Notes under the pieces: model-generated
The model's input: only the letters and a program-made list of their open reading frames with translations
Database searches by the model: none
Told to the model about the DNA's origin: nothing
From: Gymnopus androsaceus JB14
Lineage: Eukaryota; Basidiomycota; Agaricomycetes; Agaricales; Omphalotaceae
Reading direction: 5' to 3'
Length of the DNA stretch: 64,000 nt
Assembly: GCA_009733575.1 (NCBI GenBank)
Contig: ML769635.1
Location: forward strand, 1 to 64,000
Program-made: the position numbers and the translations under genes
Shown: positions 34,659 through 45,355 of the stretch, piece after piece
Layout of the letters: each line of letters begins with the position of its first letter
How positions within the stretch are numbered: position 1 is the stretch's first letter

Positions 34659-35795
34659 TCAGACTACCTCTAGAAACTCACGATCATCTCGGATAGAACT
34701 TGAACTTGTTCCTGAATAAATGCTATCGCGAGAGATGTGAGAGAATATTACGATGAGGTTGAAAGCGATAGGAATGACTTGAATATCCTATTCAGAAACA
34801 TTGTCAGTAAATCGCCTTTTCATGCGACACACACAGCGTCTTGAAGGTGAAGTTGCTTACCATGTTTACGGCGACAAAGGCTGCATCGCTTTCGAATGCC
34901 GACGATATCACAGAAAACAGTTCTGTACTCGTAAACATCATTCCGGATTCAATAACAAGGAACATCGCTTTTCCTAGACCTTCCCGGAACTCATTGACAA
35001 GTGTCACCGAGCCTTTGGTTTTAAGGTATTGTGAAACCTCTCGGTCTACTTTCCACAGACGAACAACTATTAGAACTAAAATGCATGCATGCATTGAGAT
35101 TAGAGGCAGACAACTACCACTACGTGAGTGCTCTTACTTACCCGTGGTGACAAGGCTCGTCAAACAACCGCTAGCATATGCGGAGGTGATCAATCGAATC
35201 GCAATCTGTCTTCGATTTTCGAGTCCACCTAAAGCCAAGCTTTCTATCGGCATTGCTGTTACGGCAAAGTTGGATAACGAGAACCCTGCCATGGCGATAA
35301 TAAAAATACCCGGGAGGATAAGGACGGACCAGCGTCGATTGTATATGATCCAGCATCGGTAAACCTAGTTGCATCATCAGTTTAATTAAAACTAAAAGAG
35401 CTGCCAGATTCTGAGCAAGATTACTTACCCAGATACTGGTACCAAGCATGTTCTGGAGAAAAAGCAAGGAGTCCTACAGACAGGAGAGGACAACTTACTC
35501 TGGTGATAATAACCCATAGTGGGGAGTTCAAAGTGGGCGATAAAAGATTTTCAGGCACCAAGAGTTGGTTGTAATCGTTTGCGAATGCGAGGAGTATGTC
35601 CGTTGTTGCAGTGGTGAACAAGGCAAACATCATGACTAGCATGCCTCGCTTGACTTTCTTGAAGGGTATCAAAGTTGAACCTCCAGCATCCCAGAGGAAG
35701 CACCGTAACGAGATGCCAAAGGTTACTAGCAGGATACCATAGAGAATGCTCTCGAGGAAGAGCCCGAGTAACTGTGACTGGGGCAGAGAGAACAT
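34659..35795 (-). CDS. Seven-helix membrane protein, basidiomycete family
   Basis: Probably a multi-pass plasma-membrane protein of a large uncharacterised Agaricomycete family; a receptor-like role is only inferred from topology. Five exons (35499-35795, 35429-35452, 35142-35364, 34861-35075, 34659-34787) join in frame to 295 residues, including a 24-nt exon. The N-terminus is MFSLPQSQLLGLFLESILYG followed by helices such as LVTFGISLRCFL and LVMMFALFTTATTDILL. The typical TSIWVYRCWIIYNRRW segment is split by an intron after Trp. Later helices include LILPGIFIIAMAG, ILIVVRLWKV, AMFLVIESGMMFTSTELF and IPIAFNLIVIF, then a Ser-rich cytoplasmic tail ends in EFLEVV. All splice phases agree, so the gene looks functional. 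Ligand and pathway are unknown. Confidence 0.75.
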
Positions 35796-36461
35796 CGTTG
35801 AAGAAAGGATCCCGCATCCTACCGTTGAAAGTTAACCACCTTATTTATGTATATCCTAGGATAGCTAAGATAGGATTCGACCTTAATCGCTGGTCGCGTA
35901 GAGGCAGCTGCCATATTCCCTTACATAGTCATAGGACTCGGGAGACATTGCTTGCGCAGAGATAGGACCCGCAACTGAGGGTCCTGTAGCCTCAGCTATA
36001 CGTCGCTTCAAGGATAGGGACTCATTTAGAAATACATACCCCATTGCTTGCGAGTGATATGTTCTCTTCGTAACCCGAGCAGGATTGTATGTCTTCGGCA
36101 CCAATGAAAATCACCTGCGTTGAAGTATAGGTTTCGAGGCTTCGAAGATGAGTGTCAAACGCGCCACAGTGCACTGCGAATCCATCAGGATCAACTGTTG
36201 CCAGCGATCCTGGTCAAGCCTGGCAATCAACAAAAAAGCCATAGGAAAGAGTTCTACATAACGAAGTTTATTCTTTCGATGAAAACTTGATCAATTTTGT
36301 ATCTCTCCTTCGAGACATTGGATACGAATTGATAAAGTGAAAAAAGTAGCGCCAACTGAGTAAGCTCGACTCGCCTATGAATCGTGTGAGTGGATGACTG
36401 CACAGGAGATCGATTATTAAAAAACGATGTACGATATATTATAACGAATCGGAGACCAATT
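35796..36461. other. Intergenic, no gene seen
   Basis: Holds the promoter of the leftward membrane-protein gene and the terminator of the leftward IDO gene. Only short unrecognised frames occur. Confidence 0.5.
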
Positions 36462-38145
36462 CTAGAGGACGAGAGGTAGGATTGAAGTAGGTTCTTGGCT
36501 TGTGAGCAGGGTACGAAATGTCTGATTCCTGACATCCTTGAGAAATCGTACAAGGTCTGTTCCTCCTGTTCCTTTGACCACTCGCTCCGAGTTTATCGCG
36601 GGGATAGATTTCGCAACCTTCATAACACCCGTATCTGACTTTGAAGGAGTCGCGGTCATAGTCGTATCCGATACCGGCATCCTTGTCGTTGATGTATCCG
36701 AATTTGTGTACACCGGCGCTAGACCATAATTTCCTCGAGCTGCTGCCGTCGTTGCCTCTGCAGCGCGCGCGCGCCTCGAGGGACCTATAATATACAGCGT
36801 AGCAATAATCATATGGGCATCCCGAAACTCCTTCAGCGACATCACTGCTTTGTTATACGCTTCCTGTAGCTCCACTCGCTGCCCATTCTCACTACCCTCA
36901 GCATAGGAAGCGGAGAAGGACAAGACAAACCTCCGCAATGAACGAAGATTCATGCTTTTGCCAAGGTGATCCAAAAAGGTGCGATGCTGACGGGGCATGT
37001 ACCTTTGCATTCGTTTCATGAACGAAGGCGGGGGATTCGGGTGGCCATGTTCATGCTGTTCGTGATTAACACCGAAAAAAATATCCAGGGCATGTACAAG
37101 TGAGCTCTGACCTGCACTAGCACCTGAGAGCTCTCTATCCGGAGGAAGCATGTTCAGATCAGCGTGCTCCCCGGCACCTTCGAATATCCATTTGCGTTTA
37201 TGTTTATTCCCCGGTTCCTCCTCCGACTGAGAGGTCGAGTATGTTTCCGAATCTTCCCCTCTAAACCAAGGTCGGACCGCAGTGTAATATACCTCTGGGT
37301 CACAACCCTTCCTGACATCGAGTAAGAGGGATTTGAGGTCGTCGATGATGGAGGAGAGGCTGTAAAGGTATGTGACAAGGCGGGTAACGATGGCATCGAG
37401 GTCAAGTGAATGGTGATCATTGTCACCGAAGGTCCCAAACGTCGAAACGTTGTTCAGCTCGTCCATGCATGACCGCATTATAGCTAGAGCATCGGCGCCG
37501 CGGAGCTCGATGCGGGCAGAGCAGAGGTAGAAAGCCGCTTCGTCGGGTAGGTTGGTAAATAATGTTTGGCAACGGATATTGTCTAGAAGACTAGAACTAG
37601 CAAATTCGGATTCCGCGGTTGAGTTGTAGTTGGATTGGCAAGAGTACCAGTTGTACAATACGGTATCAGAAAGCGTGATTACAGGTGGCAAGTCCAAAGC
37701 TTTCGCAACCTGTAAGATCGGAATGGATATCGAACGTGGTATCACCACGGGGACATCTGGAGGCAAGGTGTGGATATAAAAGTGCAGAAGGAACGTGAGG
37801 ACCAAATGGGCCCGACGAAGAAGCACTATAGATGTTGATAGAGCATCTGTAGATAATAACGGTATCTAGAGGAGAGTCAATTTTAAATTTATAGTGCTGT
37901 TTATGAATTATGCGTACTTGAGAAAGGCAAAAACGCCACTGTTCAGAACACGTCTTATCCATGGAGGATAAACCCCACTTATCACCAGGTTGGAGCTGAT
38001 ACCGCCGTGCGTCGTCTAGGAGCACCTCCCATGTTTCCCAAGCTGCTGGGAGACGACCAAGTGGAGGTTGGCAAGGCATGAATCCTGTTCGCGAATTCAC
38101 GTCAAAAGATTCGAATGAGAGGGTAGGTATAGACGTTAAAACCAT
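36462..38145 (-). CDS. IDO: Indoleamine 2,3-dioxygenase
   Basis: Heme enzyme that opens the indole ring of L-tryptophan to N-formylkynurenine, the first step of the kynurenine pathway; cytosolic. Two exons (37918-38145 and 36462-37865, with a 52-nt intron) give 543 residues. Family blocks are visible: FMPCQPPLGRLPAAWETWE near the start, PRSISIPILQVAKALDLPPV, LSDTVLYNW, then the distal-pocket segment GQSSLVHALDIFFGV with FMKRMQRYMPRQHRTFLDHL, and EFRDAHMIIATLYI containing the proximal heme-ligand His (about residue 430). A variable acidic insert (SEEEPGNKHKRK) and a Ser/Thr-rich C-terminal extension make it longer than animal IDOs, as is usual in fungi. Basidiomycetes carry several IDO paralogues, so it may be housekeeping (NAD synthesis) or specialised. 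No lesion is seen. Confidence 0.88.
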
Positions 38146-38519
38146 TGCTGGAGAGGCGAGTGAAGGGGAGGATGATTGAAAATGGGGTAGTATAATGAGT
38201 GAGGTGAGACATACTAAAAATCCCTATTTATTTCACGGATGGCGATTCGGGTCTTATCCGTGTTAATCTTCAGAACTCTTCCGCGGCCGTGCTTCGGTTT
38301 CGGAGAACTGATTCCGGGCATCGTGGTGACGTTGGTTGAGATATCGGAGAGGTACAAAGAGCAAGGATTAGCGTTAGGTTCGCAACGTCAGCGCGTTTGA
38401 GGGTATGCCAAGATCCGGTAGCCTCTGCGCTGCATCATCCACACATCTCCGTCGTAGCAGTCCCGTCCATATCTGACTATTTATTGCCGGAAAGCCTTGG
38501 GAATAACCAATAGCTCGAT
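38146..38519. other. IDO upstream region
   Basis: Promoter-side sequence of the leftward IDO gene. No open frame of note and no recognised element; the direct repeat begins to its right. Confidence 0.4.
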
Positions 38520-38935
38520 GCATCTATTCCGGAGCAGAACTATAGGACCAGTAAAAGAGTGGCCGATGCTGCTCGATACGCAGTTGTATTCGAAAAAAAT
38601 CATCGAATACGCGTTTACATTTTGAGATTAGACATTAATTGGACTAGGTTTAATCCTGGGACAAATAGGAATGAATAATCGAGGTAAATACATGCCTCGA
38701 TTCTGCCTTCCCTATTGTTCGCTGGTCATTCAACCAGCGAACATTGAACGAACCAATTTATAACCAGGAAATTCGTCATGATAGAGATATACAGAGATCG
38801 ATGAGGGAAGCAATGCCATGATAGTAGAATAAACCAGGCAAACAGTGATGCGAATGAGTAACAAGTTCAAGCAGCTAATTGCCGGCCCGTCCGCGCAAAG
38901 CGCGATTTCTTTGCGCGATTTGGCCGCTTTGGCGC
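38520..38935. repeat. Direct repeat, copy 1 (with hairpin)
   Basis: About 400 bp that recur in the same orientation at 40727-41110. Shared words include GCCGATGCTGCTC, AATCGAGGTAAATACA and ATTCGTCATGATAGA or its variant. Copy 1 contains a perfect 10-bp hairpin GTTCGCTGGT-(6 nt)-ACCAGCGAAC at 38717-38742, of which copy 2 keeps one arm. Divergence is substantial, so the pair is old. Confidence 0.7.
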
Positions 38936-40726
38936 TCACACGATGACACAGAAGTCTACTACTTTTGATCACTTTGGGCTGCAGCGAGTCGAGAGCATAG
39001 ACAGCTTGATTGATACTCTTGCAAGAGTACTGTACTCTCAACCAATCTGAGTGATTCTGACCAGCGGCTTTGTGCAGCAGTGAGCTAAAAGCATAGGCAA
39101 CTTAATTGATACTCTTTCAAGAGTATTCTCTGCCAATCTTACGGTGAGGATCCCTAAATCTACTTTGGGCCACACTCGGTAGAGTTCACAACATGTATGG
39201 TATGACCTCATAGGCATTTGTTATCCTATCGACTGTCAACTTCTCTAGACACTTTTACATTACACAGCTTGCCTAACATCTGATTGGACTCTTGCCCAAT
39301 TTTGTCACGAGCATACTCTAACGGATCACTTACCATAGTCCCGGCGTTTCTTCTAGGTCGAATGCAACACGGTCTAGCATATAATAGCTAGTCTCCATCC
39401 GCCCCCAGTCATCTCCACTCCCATCCCACCAATTCCTGACCCCACGTTGCTAATGGACAGCAGCCTCAATCCATTTGGAGTCCTCTAGCCACACCTGTGA
39501 AACCTCATTGCGAACCGGGAGATATGTTAGCGGCAGAAATCGAACGTCTGTCGACAAGACAAACAAACATACGTTCTAGAGCCTAAAAAGCGAAGGATTC
39601 ATAGACCAACATTTCTAAGAATCCCTGACCGTGAATCGTCTCCATGAAACGGACGAGGGGTTTTGAAAAGTACTGATGATCCCGGAGAATTCGAAACGTT
39701 GACCGGTATTGCATCCCCTAATCGGTCGCGTTTGCTGTCGTCAGCTAATGAAAGATTAGGGAAGAAATGGCTAGGCAAATCAATACAGGCAGCGATGTAA
39801 TACACGCACTTCAGCGTTGTCGATACCTCAGCCTTGGAGTAGAAGATGACCCAGACAATCCGGATGACGAATGGGTCCACTTGATTTGCCAAATGGACTA
39901 TATGGATTTTCAGGAAGCTCTAGGGCCGTCGCAACAGTGTTTGCCACTAAAAATATAGGTAATGAATTTGCCAAAGTCTGAAATGACTTGGGCCGCGGTA
40001 GTCCTGAGGAAAGACGACATTGGGCTCAGGCTTTGTTCCACGATATAGAACGGGCACAGGGTAGCGGAAGGACCATACAGATGGGGAGGGAAGAGCTGAA
40101 TAGACGAAAGCGAGCATAGGTAGAGGTAGCTAAGAATGTGGATGATGTAGTAATGGGCAAAAAGACAAAAGAAAAGCATAGACAACAGTCCTCTGCTAGC
40201 CTATCTGGAGCGGAGAAATCGTGGAGGTATGCTGTGGAAGGACCATCTGGAGGAATTAGTTCTAGTACTTTGCATCGTGAATGATTTTCCACCCTAGCTG
40301 CTGCTCCACTCAATGATACCGGCTACGCTACAGCCAACGATAAGTTGGGAAGTAACAAATCGGCACATAGTAATGACCCACTGAAATTAGGTGAAATTCC
40401 TTCCCATCCCATAATGTCAACGCTCGGTGCCGAGAGGTTAGAGGCCGTGCCAAAGGAAAAGATTGAGAAGGATATAGTTACGGAGAAGGATGGACCAAGT
40501 TTTCCGTTGCCGAGTTGAGGAAATCCTTTGAATCTACCTCTAGGTTATACTCAGGTTCCATCGACAACGCCAGCTAATAAAAATCAGGTGCCTTGGCGAG
40601 CACCCTCAATACAGTCTGTTGAGCTTGATCCTCCGAGACAAACGAGGGGGAACTGGCGAAACGAACTGGAGGATATATGTATGCTCAAGTCCACGAGAAT
40701 CAAAAAGCTCTGGAGGACAGACTCCG
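38936..40726. other. Sequence between the direct repeats, decayed frames
   Basis: Near 38980-39130 a ~115-bp stretch with GATACTCTTGCAAGAGTA is repeated tandemly. From about 39767 to 40515 one plus-strand frame has long hydrophilic runs with only a few stops: MARQINTGSDVIHALQRCRY, then ERRHWAQALFHDIERAQGS, then EAVPKEKIEKDIVTEKDG. This looks like a decayed gene of unknown family. No polymerase or integrase motif is visible, so a retrotransposon body is not supported. Confidence 0.4.
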
Positions 40727-41110
40727 AATGCTGGAGTAACTGTTCTAGATCTAGTAAAGCGTAGCCGATGCTGCTCAAGACGCAGTTCCCGGCAAGTTTG
40801 CGATGACTTTTCAAGTTGGAAAACGCGATGAATTTATACTCTTACAATTAGAATTGGACATTAATGGGCGGACTAGACTTTAATCCTAAGAGATTTTGGG
40901 AATAGGTAGGAATAGATAATCGAGGTAAATACACACCTCGATTTTGCCTCTTCCATTCATCGACCAGCGAACAGTGTTGAACGACTCGATTTATGGCTAG
41001 TTTCCGCTGGAGATTCATCATGATAGAAACATGTAGAGATAAATGAATGAACCAGGCAGAGAGCCACGAATGAGAAACGAGTTGCGTCCGGCAAAGCGAT
41101 TTGGCGCCCA
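40727..41110. repeat. Direct repeat, copy 2
   Basis: Second copy of the repeat at 38520-38935, same orientation, about 2.2 kb downstream. Alignment is clear from GTAGCCGATGCTGCTCAAGA through AATCGAGGTAAATACACACC to the CATGATAGA and CCAGGCA blocks. Confidence 0.7.
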
Positions 41111-42337
41111 CAGGCGCTTCAGTTGCCCTTATTACTGCTACCTCCACAGTCTGATTGTTATCGGAAGATACAAGAAGGGCAGTTAGATGTCGCTTGAAAA
41201 ATGAATTCGGCTTATCAGAGTGAAGTCAGGCTCAATTTGCTTCAAAGCTTCGACGCTTCTCATGACTTTCAAGTTGTGTGAAACTAGTACATATGAGCAA
41301 AGTATGAGAGATACATCTAACCAACAAAGATCAAGAGAGATATTGAAGCAAGCAAATAAGCTGAGGCCAGATACTATGAGCCGCAGCGCAGAGGATGCAA
41401 TGGTGTGAGTTTCTCCGGAAACGTGTCGAAACTAAGTACTACTACAAAAGAGCTATACACTGACGAGGTCGTATAGTCCGCGGTACTGATCACGACTCAC
41501 TAACACTGTATCAACTTTGATGAGCATGCGCAGAAAAAAGGCGAATGTAACCCCTAAGGAAGGAAGGGCTCGGAAGGAAGGAAGTATATTACACGGCTCG
41601 GTCCAACTGAGCGCCGGCTGAACCGAGAAGTAACCCGATGCGGCACTAGCATCTTTGTCCTCACAGCATTCATGGAAGGTGGGGACGAGCTCACAACTGA
41701 CCCGCGAAGCCGCTTCCGTAGATCCCCTGCCCCCCATGAACACTAATGTACTGTGTACAGGCATATACTTAGCTGAGGTACAGTAATAACTAGCACCACA
41801 AAGCACTGAAACTATGTATTTATTTAATTGCGACCGCGCCTTAATTGATGTGGAGGAGCAGCGGAACAACAATACTGGTTGGGGAACAAGCACGAAGACA
41901 GAAAATCTGGATTGCTAGAATTCATATCCCAAGCGTGATCAAGAAGGAGCGTGGAGTGCTGTAACCACTGAAAATCTTCTTCCGGAAAATGAAATTTTGG
42001 GCCGCCAGACGCAACAGCGTTCGGGAGACAAGCCAACAGCGAAGAGATGGTGACGGTGAGAAATCAACAGCTAACTCGCTGTCTTCATGAATTGTGTCAG
42101 TGCTAGCTTCAATGGAAAGCAAATCGATTGCGTATGTATAAAGTGTGGGTTCTCATAATTCTTCTCTCGGTTTTCGTTCGGCTGGGTACTCTTCGTAACC
42201 AATTAACAGCCTCTCTGAGTATTTTCTATGTGCTCCAGGAGCTCTTGGGATAGTGTCGAACGCACCTTTTCACCGTTTTTGGTTTAGCGCCCGATACATG
42301 ATGGAAGTATAAGGAAGGTCCGGAATAAATGGTCAAA
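41111..42337. other. Intergenic, no gene seen
   Basis: Short frames on both strands without recognisable motifs or consistent splice structure. I see nothing I can support here. Confidence 0.5.
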
Positions 42338-42346
42338 GCTGACCAT
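42338..42346. repeat. Target-site duplication, left
   Basis: GCTGACCAT immediately before the left end of the Mutator-like element; identical to 43328-43336. Confidence 0.9.
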
Positions 42347-43327
42347 TAGGCCTAAAGCAGTTCCCTCTAGGAGGCTGTCGTTGTCCTCGCTAGAGGGGCC
42401 TGTAAAGCGGAAGCAAATTTTCGCAGATACTTTTTATTACCCGATATATTTTATAGATTAGCCAAATTAAGATCGGACCGGTAGATACGTTCGGATATAG
42501 CGGGCCAGCCGCTGATAATATATTCCGTTTACAACTTCGTTCGACGCGTCAACGCGCGATGGAGTCAATATATCCTTTAACTCTCTCTCAAGAGCTGGAT
42601 GCTTTCAGACTCTCACGACATACTTCGATGGAAATCTTCAATATTGCAGAAGTCGAAGGCAATTGGACTACATTCTTTCTCTGAATGAAGCCAACCAAAT
42701 TCTTGCGCTTTGACTTTGCATACTTGTATACTATTCTACTCAGGGTAAGGAAGTGAGGGGTGCAATCACTTCAATTGAATGTAACTCGTTGGTTATTGCT
42801 GCAACAGGGTTTGGAAAGACACACACACATGATGGTGTTGTTGATACTGCTGGAGTAATCGAGCTCAAAAAGGGAGTTCATCATGATATCACCTTCAAAT
42901 AGGCTCGATAAAAGCAGGCTCGACTGCGGTCTTCATCCTTCTCTTTGTCGTTCGTGGCTTCCGCGCAGCAAAACCCTGCGCTACCCTGCGCAATCGGCAA
43001 TCCTGCTGATGTTCATGGATCTTCTGGAGTGAAATTAGTAAATGAGAACTCAAATGGCTGATCTCCAGAGTACATTGGGTATTAATTCGTGGCAGTGAAA
43101 ATACTTGTCGCGTCGACGCGTCGAGAAAAGTGAACGAAGTTGTAAACGGAATATATTATCAGTGGCTGGCCCGCTATATCCGAACGTATCTACCGGTCCG
43201 ATCTTAAGTTGGCTAATCTATAAAATATATCGGGTAATAAAAAGTATCTGCGAAAATTTGCTTCCGCTTTACAGGCCCCTCTAGCGAGGACAACGACAGC
43301 CTCCTAGAGGGGACTGCTTTAGGCCTA
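42347..43327. mobile_element. Non-autonomous Mutator-like element with 9-bp target duplication
   Basis: A 981-bp element with ~196-bp inverted ends that differ at only about three positions. Both termini read TAGGCCTAAAGCAGT inward. The element is flanked on both sides by the identical 9-mer GCTGACCAT (42338-42346 and 43328-43336). Long inverted ends plus 9-bp target duplications are the hallmarks of Mutator-like elements. The ~590-bp interior has no transposase, so movement would depend on an enzyme encoded elsewhere. The interior includes a P-loop-like coding fragment at about 42749-42903. High end-to-end identity implies recent insertion. Confidence 0.9.
42749..42903 (+). pseudogene. P-loop (helicase-like) fragment inside the element
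   Basis: A frame open to a TAG at 42901-42903 reads NSLVIAATGFGKTHTHDG. The ATGFGKT is a Walker A motif (AxxGxGKT), and its context VIAATGFGKT is typical of motif I of superfamily 2 helicases such as RecQ. The fragment is too short for a domain, has no Walker B, and downstream frames are closed. It may be a piece of host gene captured by the element. Confidence 0.45.
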
Positions 43328-43336
43328 GCTGACCAT
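43328..43336. repeat. Target-site duplication, right
   Basis: GCTGACCAT immediately after the right end of the Mutator-like element; identical to 42338-42346. Confidence 0.9.
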
Positions 43337-43574
43337 AGTAGCAGTGATCCGATCACTGTTTATTTTGGGTTGTGCCGTGTAATCTATTTGGTGAAGGAGT
43401 ATTGTGGCAAGAAGTGGAGGAGGCCATTGAGTGAACCTTGATGATATTAGGTGAAAATCTTATGAAAACCTTTGAATGCATCTGAAGACTGAAAGCACTT
43501 CCTTTACGCAGTGAATAATAAAGCTCGGATTGTAACAAACAACATTTCCATCTATCTAGTAATATGATATATAT
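43337..43574. other. Spacer between mobile element and F-box fragment
   Basis: No gene or repeat recognised beyond a weak similarity to the region downstream of the F-box gene near its right edge. Confidence 0.4.
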
Positions 43575-43828
43575 AAACTTCTTCGCCAAACACTTTGAGT
43601 CATCTCTACACTATAGTATTTGACTGCATGAACCACTAGAATGTCGCTCTTAAACGTGAATCGTCAATTCATTTGATGTTCGACTAGACTGTGTATTGAC
43701 ATCGCAGCTGCAATAGCCAACCTGTTAAGCTGTCGCACGCGCTGCATTCTATACGGTCCTCCAGACTACTCGTTTGAGCCGCAGGGAGAATTGCCATAGA
43801 TAACTTAAGATACACAAGACGTGGAAAA
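43575..43828 (-). pseudogene. Duplicated 3' end of the F-box gene
   Basis: Aligns in the same orientation with 45322-45569, the 3' end of the F-box/LRR gene and its flank. The minus-strand reading FPRLVYLKLSMAILPAAQT corresponds to LPRLVYLKLSIAILPAAQP in the intact gene, but the rest of the frame has drifted (SACDSLTGWLLQLRCQYTV). No F-box lies upstream, so this is a partial duplicate. The break point is near 43830. Confidence 0.75.
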
Positions 43829-43829
43829 T

Positions 43830-44535
43830 TGCATGGGCTGCAAAACGGAAGGCAATAAAGATTTTGCGTGGCAACCTGCATGCACCCGATCTGAGTCTTG
43901 CTCACCTCTTGGGCACGGAAGAGTAGGACCCTGTTAATTGGGTGGGGGGTTTCATACCAGTTCGGACCAAAATGTTGACCCAAAGCCAGATACAGATTTG
44001 GGCAAAAGAGCCGCCGTAAGCGGAAGCCCTGATCAGGATTTCGAACAAGTTTGGACAAATTAACAAGCATTACCGCTATTAAAAAATTAATAGGGGTCTT
44101 GGAAGAGTACCCCAATCGTGTCCCCGATCCAGATCTTACGGTCCTCTTGCCTTACGTCTGCCTCCTGTTGGTCTGCCTCCTGTTGGCTGCAAGGCTGCCA
44201 GCACAGCAGAAAAACACAAGTTGTATGAAATTTCGAGATGAAACCTGGGCGAACTGTGGATTACTGTGAATTGCTGTACAGTGCTGTACAGAAGCCCAAT
44301 ATAATCCACAGCAGCCACAGAGCTGTCCAATTTTGTACAGAGGGTACCCTTCCTGTGCGAACACCCAGGTTTTCCTGATGGATGGTGGTAAAAGATCAAG
44401 AGGCCTCCCTACTTAAACTGATTGGCTTCCCTATTGCGAGCTGTCACCTCAGTACATCCCCCTTTGTTCTCTCATCACATCAAGTATTATCCACTGATGA
44501 ACAGTGAGTGCTAAAACAATTTCGACATGATATAG
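43830..44535. other. Intergenic region, 5' side of the Ifi-6-16-like gene
   Basis: Contains a short tandem TCTGCCTCCTGTTGG repeat at about 44158-44188 and otherwise unrecognised frames. The first exon of the Ifi-6-16-like gene should lie at its right edge; an ATG at 44496 sits just before a GTGAGT donor, but its phase does not fit the next exon. Confidence 0.35.
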
Positions 44536-44909
44536 CCAGCCTTGACGGTACTGGACACCCCATTCACAGCGATACTGCTCTACATCGGAGGAGGCACAGT
44601 CGCGGCTGCTGCCCTGACGCCCTTACTAGGGCCTGTGATCCTTGGAGCAGCTGGCTTTCAAGCAGGTGGTATCGCGGCCGGTGGGTAGCTTCATACTTGA
44701 GAATGGAATTCAGTTGTAACTATTTATGGCTTTGATTAGGGAGCCTCGCTGCTGGTGTCCAGGCTGGGATAGGCAATGTCGTTGCGGGCTCTGCGTTTGC
44801 AGGAGCCCAAGCTGCCGGTGCGACTGGTCTGATTCCTGTTATTGGTCATCTCATCGGTGCTGGCGTTGGGGTCGGTGTAGGTGCCATGATGGGGGCAGCA
44901 AGGAGGTAG
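44536..44909 (+). CDS. Ifi-6-16/ISG12-family small membrane protein
   Basis: A small, very Gly/Ala-rich hydrophobic protein. Two exons are clear (44536-44680 and 44740-44909), joined in frame by a 59-nt intron. They encode ILLYIGGGTVAAAALTPLLG, then GAAGFQAGGIAAG, then SLAAGVQAGIGNVVAGSAFA and GAQAAGATGLIPVIGHLIGA. The order GF-xx-GGIAAGS-x-AA..., GNV.AGS..A, AQ..GATG is the signature of the Ifi-6-16 family (animal IFI6/IFI27), whose members insert into mitochondrial or ER membranes and are linked to cell death in animals; fungal roles are unknown. The start codon is not certain: no in-frame ATG precedes the first clear exon, so a small 5' exon is missing from this model. About 105 residues are visible. 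Confidence 0.7.
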
Positions 44910-45321
44910 AAGGTCTGCAGAAATTTTCTTAATAAGTAGTCAAGCAATGCGGTGGAAAACGGACTCTTTCCTATCAATTTCTAACTTTTCCTTTGTACGT
45001 TTGCCAGACATGATTTGGCCCTTTTCTGCCAACAGCACCCATACGGTCCAATCTCTCTAATTTCCATTTACTTATTTAAGTTATGAGTATGAGAGCTCAA
45101 ATGGTCACCCGTACTCACCATGCAACGGGAACGGTGGGTAGGTACATTCATGCTTTGAGCGTACTTAAGCCTTGCGGTACATTAGCAACTGAACATGGCG
45201 ATACAAGTAATAACCACTAGCCCACTGCACTACGTCAGAATACTTTCCACTCAAGTACAATGAGGATTCACAGTAGATCAGTTGTTGAGTTGAATGTCGG
45301 ATCGAGGAAGATACTATATAA
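44910..45321. other. Short spacer between convergent genes
   Basis: Sequence between the Ifi-6-16-like gene (+) and the F-box gene (-); presumably contains both terminators. No gene is seen. Confidence 0.4.
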
Positions 45322-45355
45322 AATTCTTCGCCCAATACTTTCAGCCATCTATACA

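Noticed and set aside
38520..41110. LTR retrotransposon
   Set aside because: Direct repeats are present, but no TG...CA borders, target duplication, primer-binding site or pol motifs could be seen, so only a repeat pair is reported.
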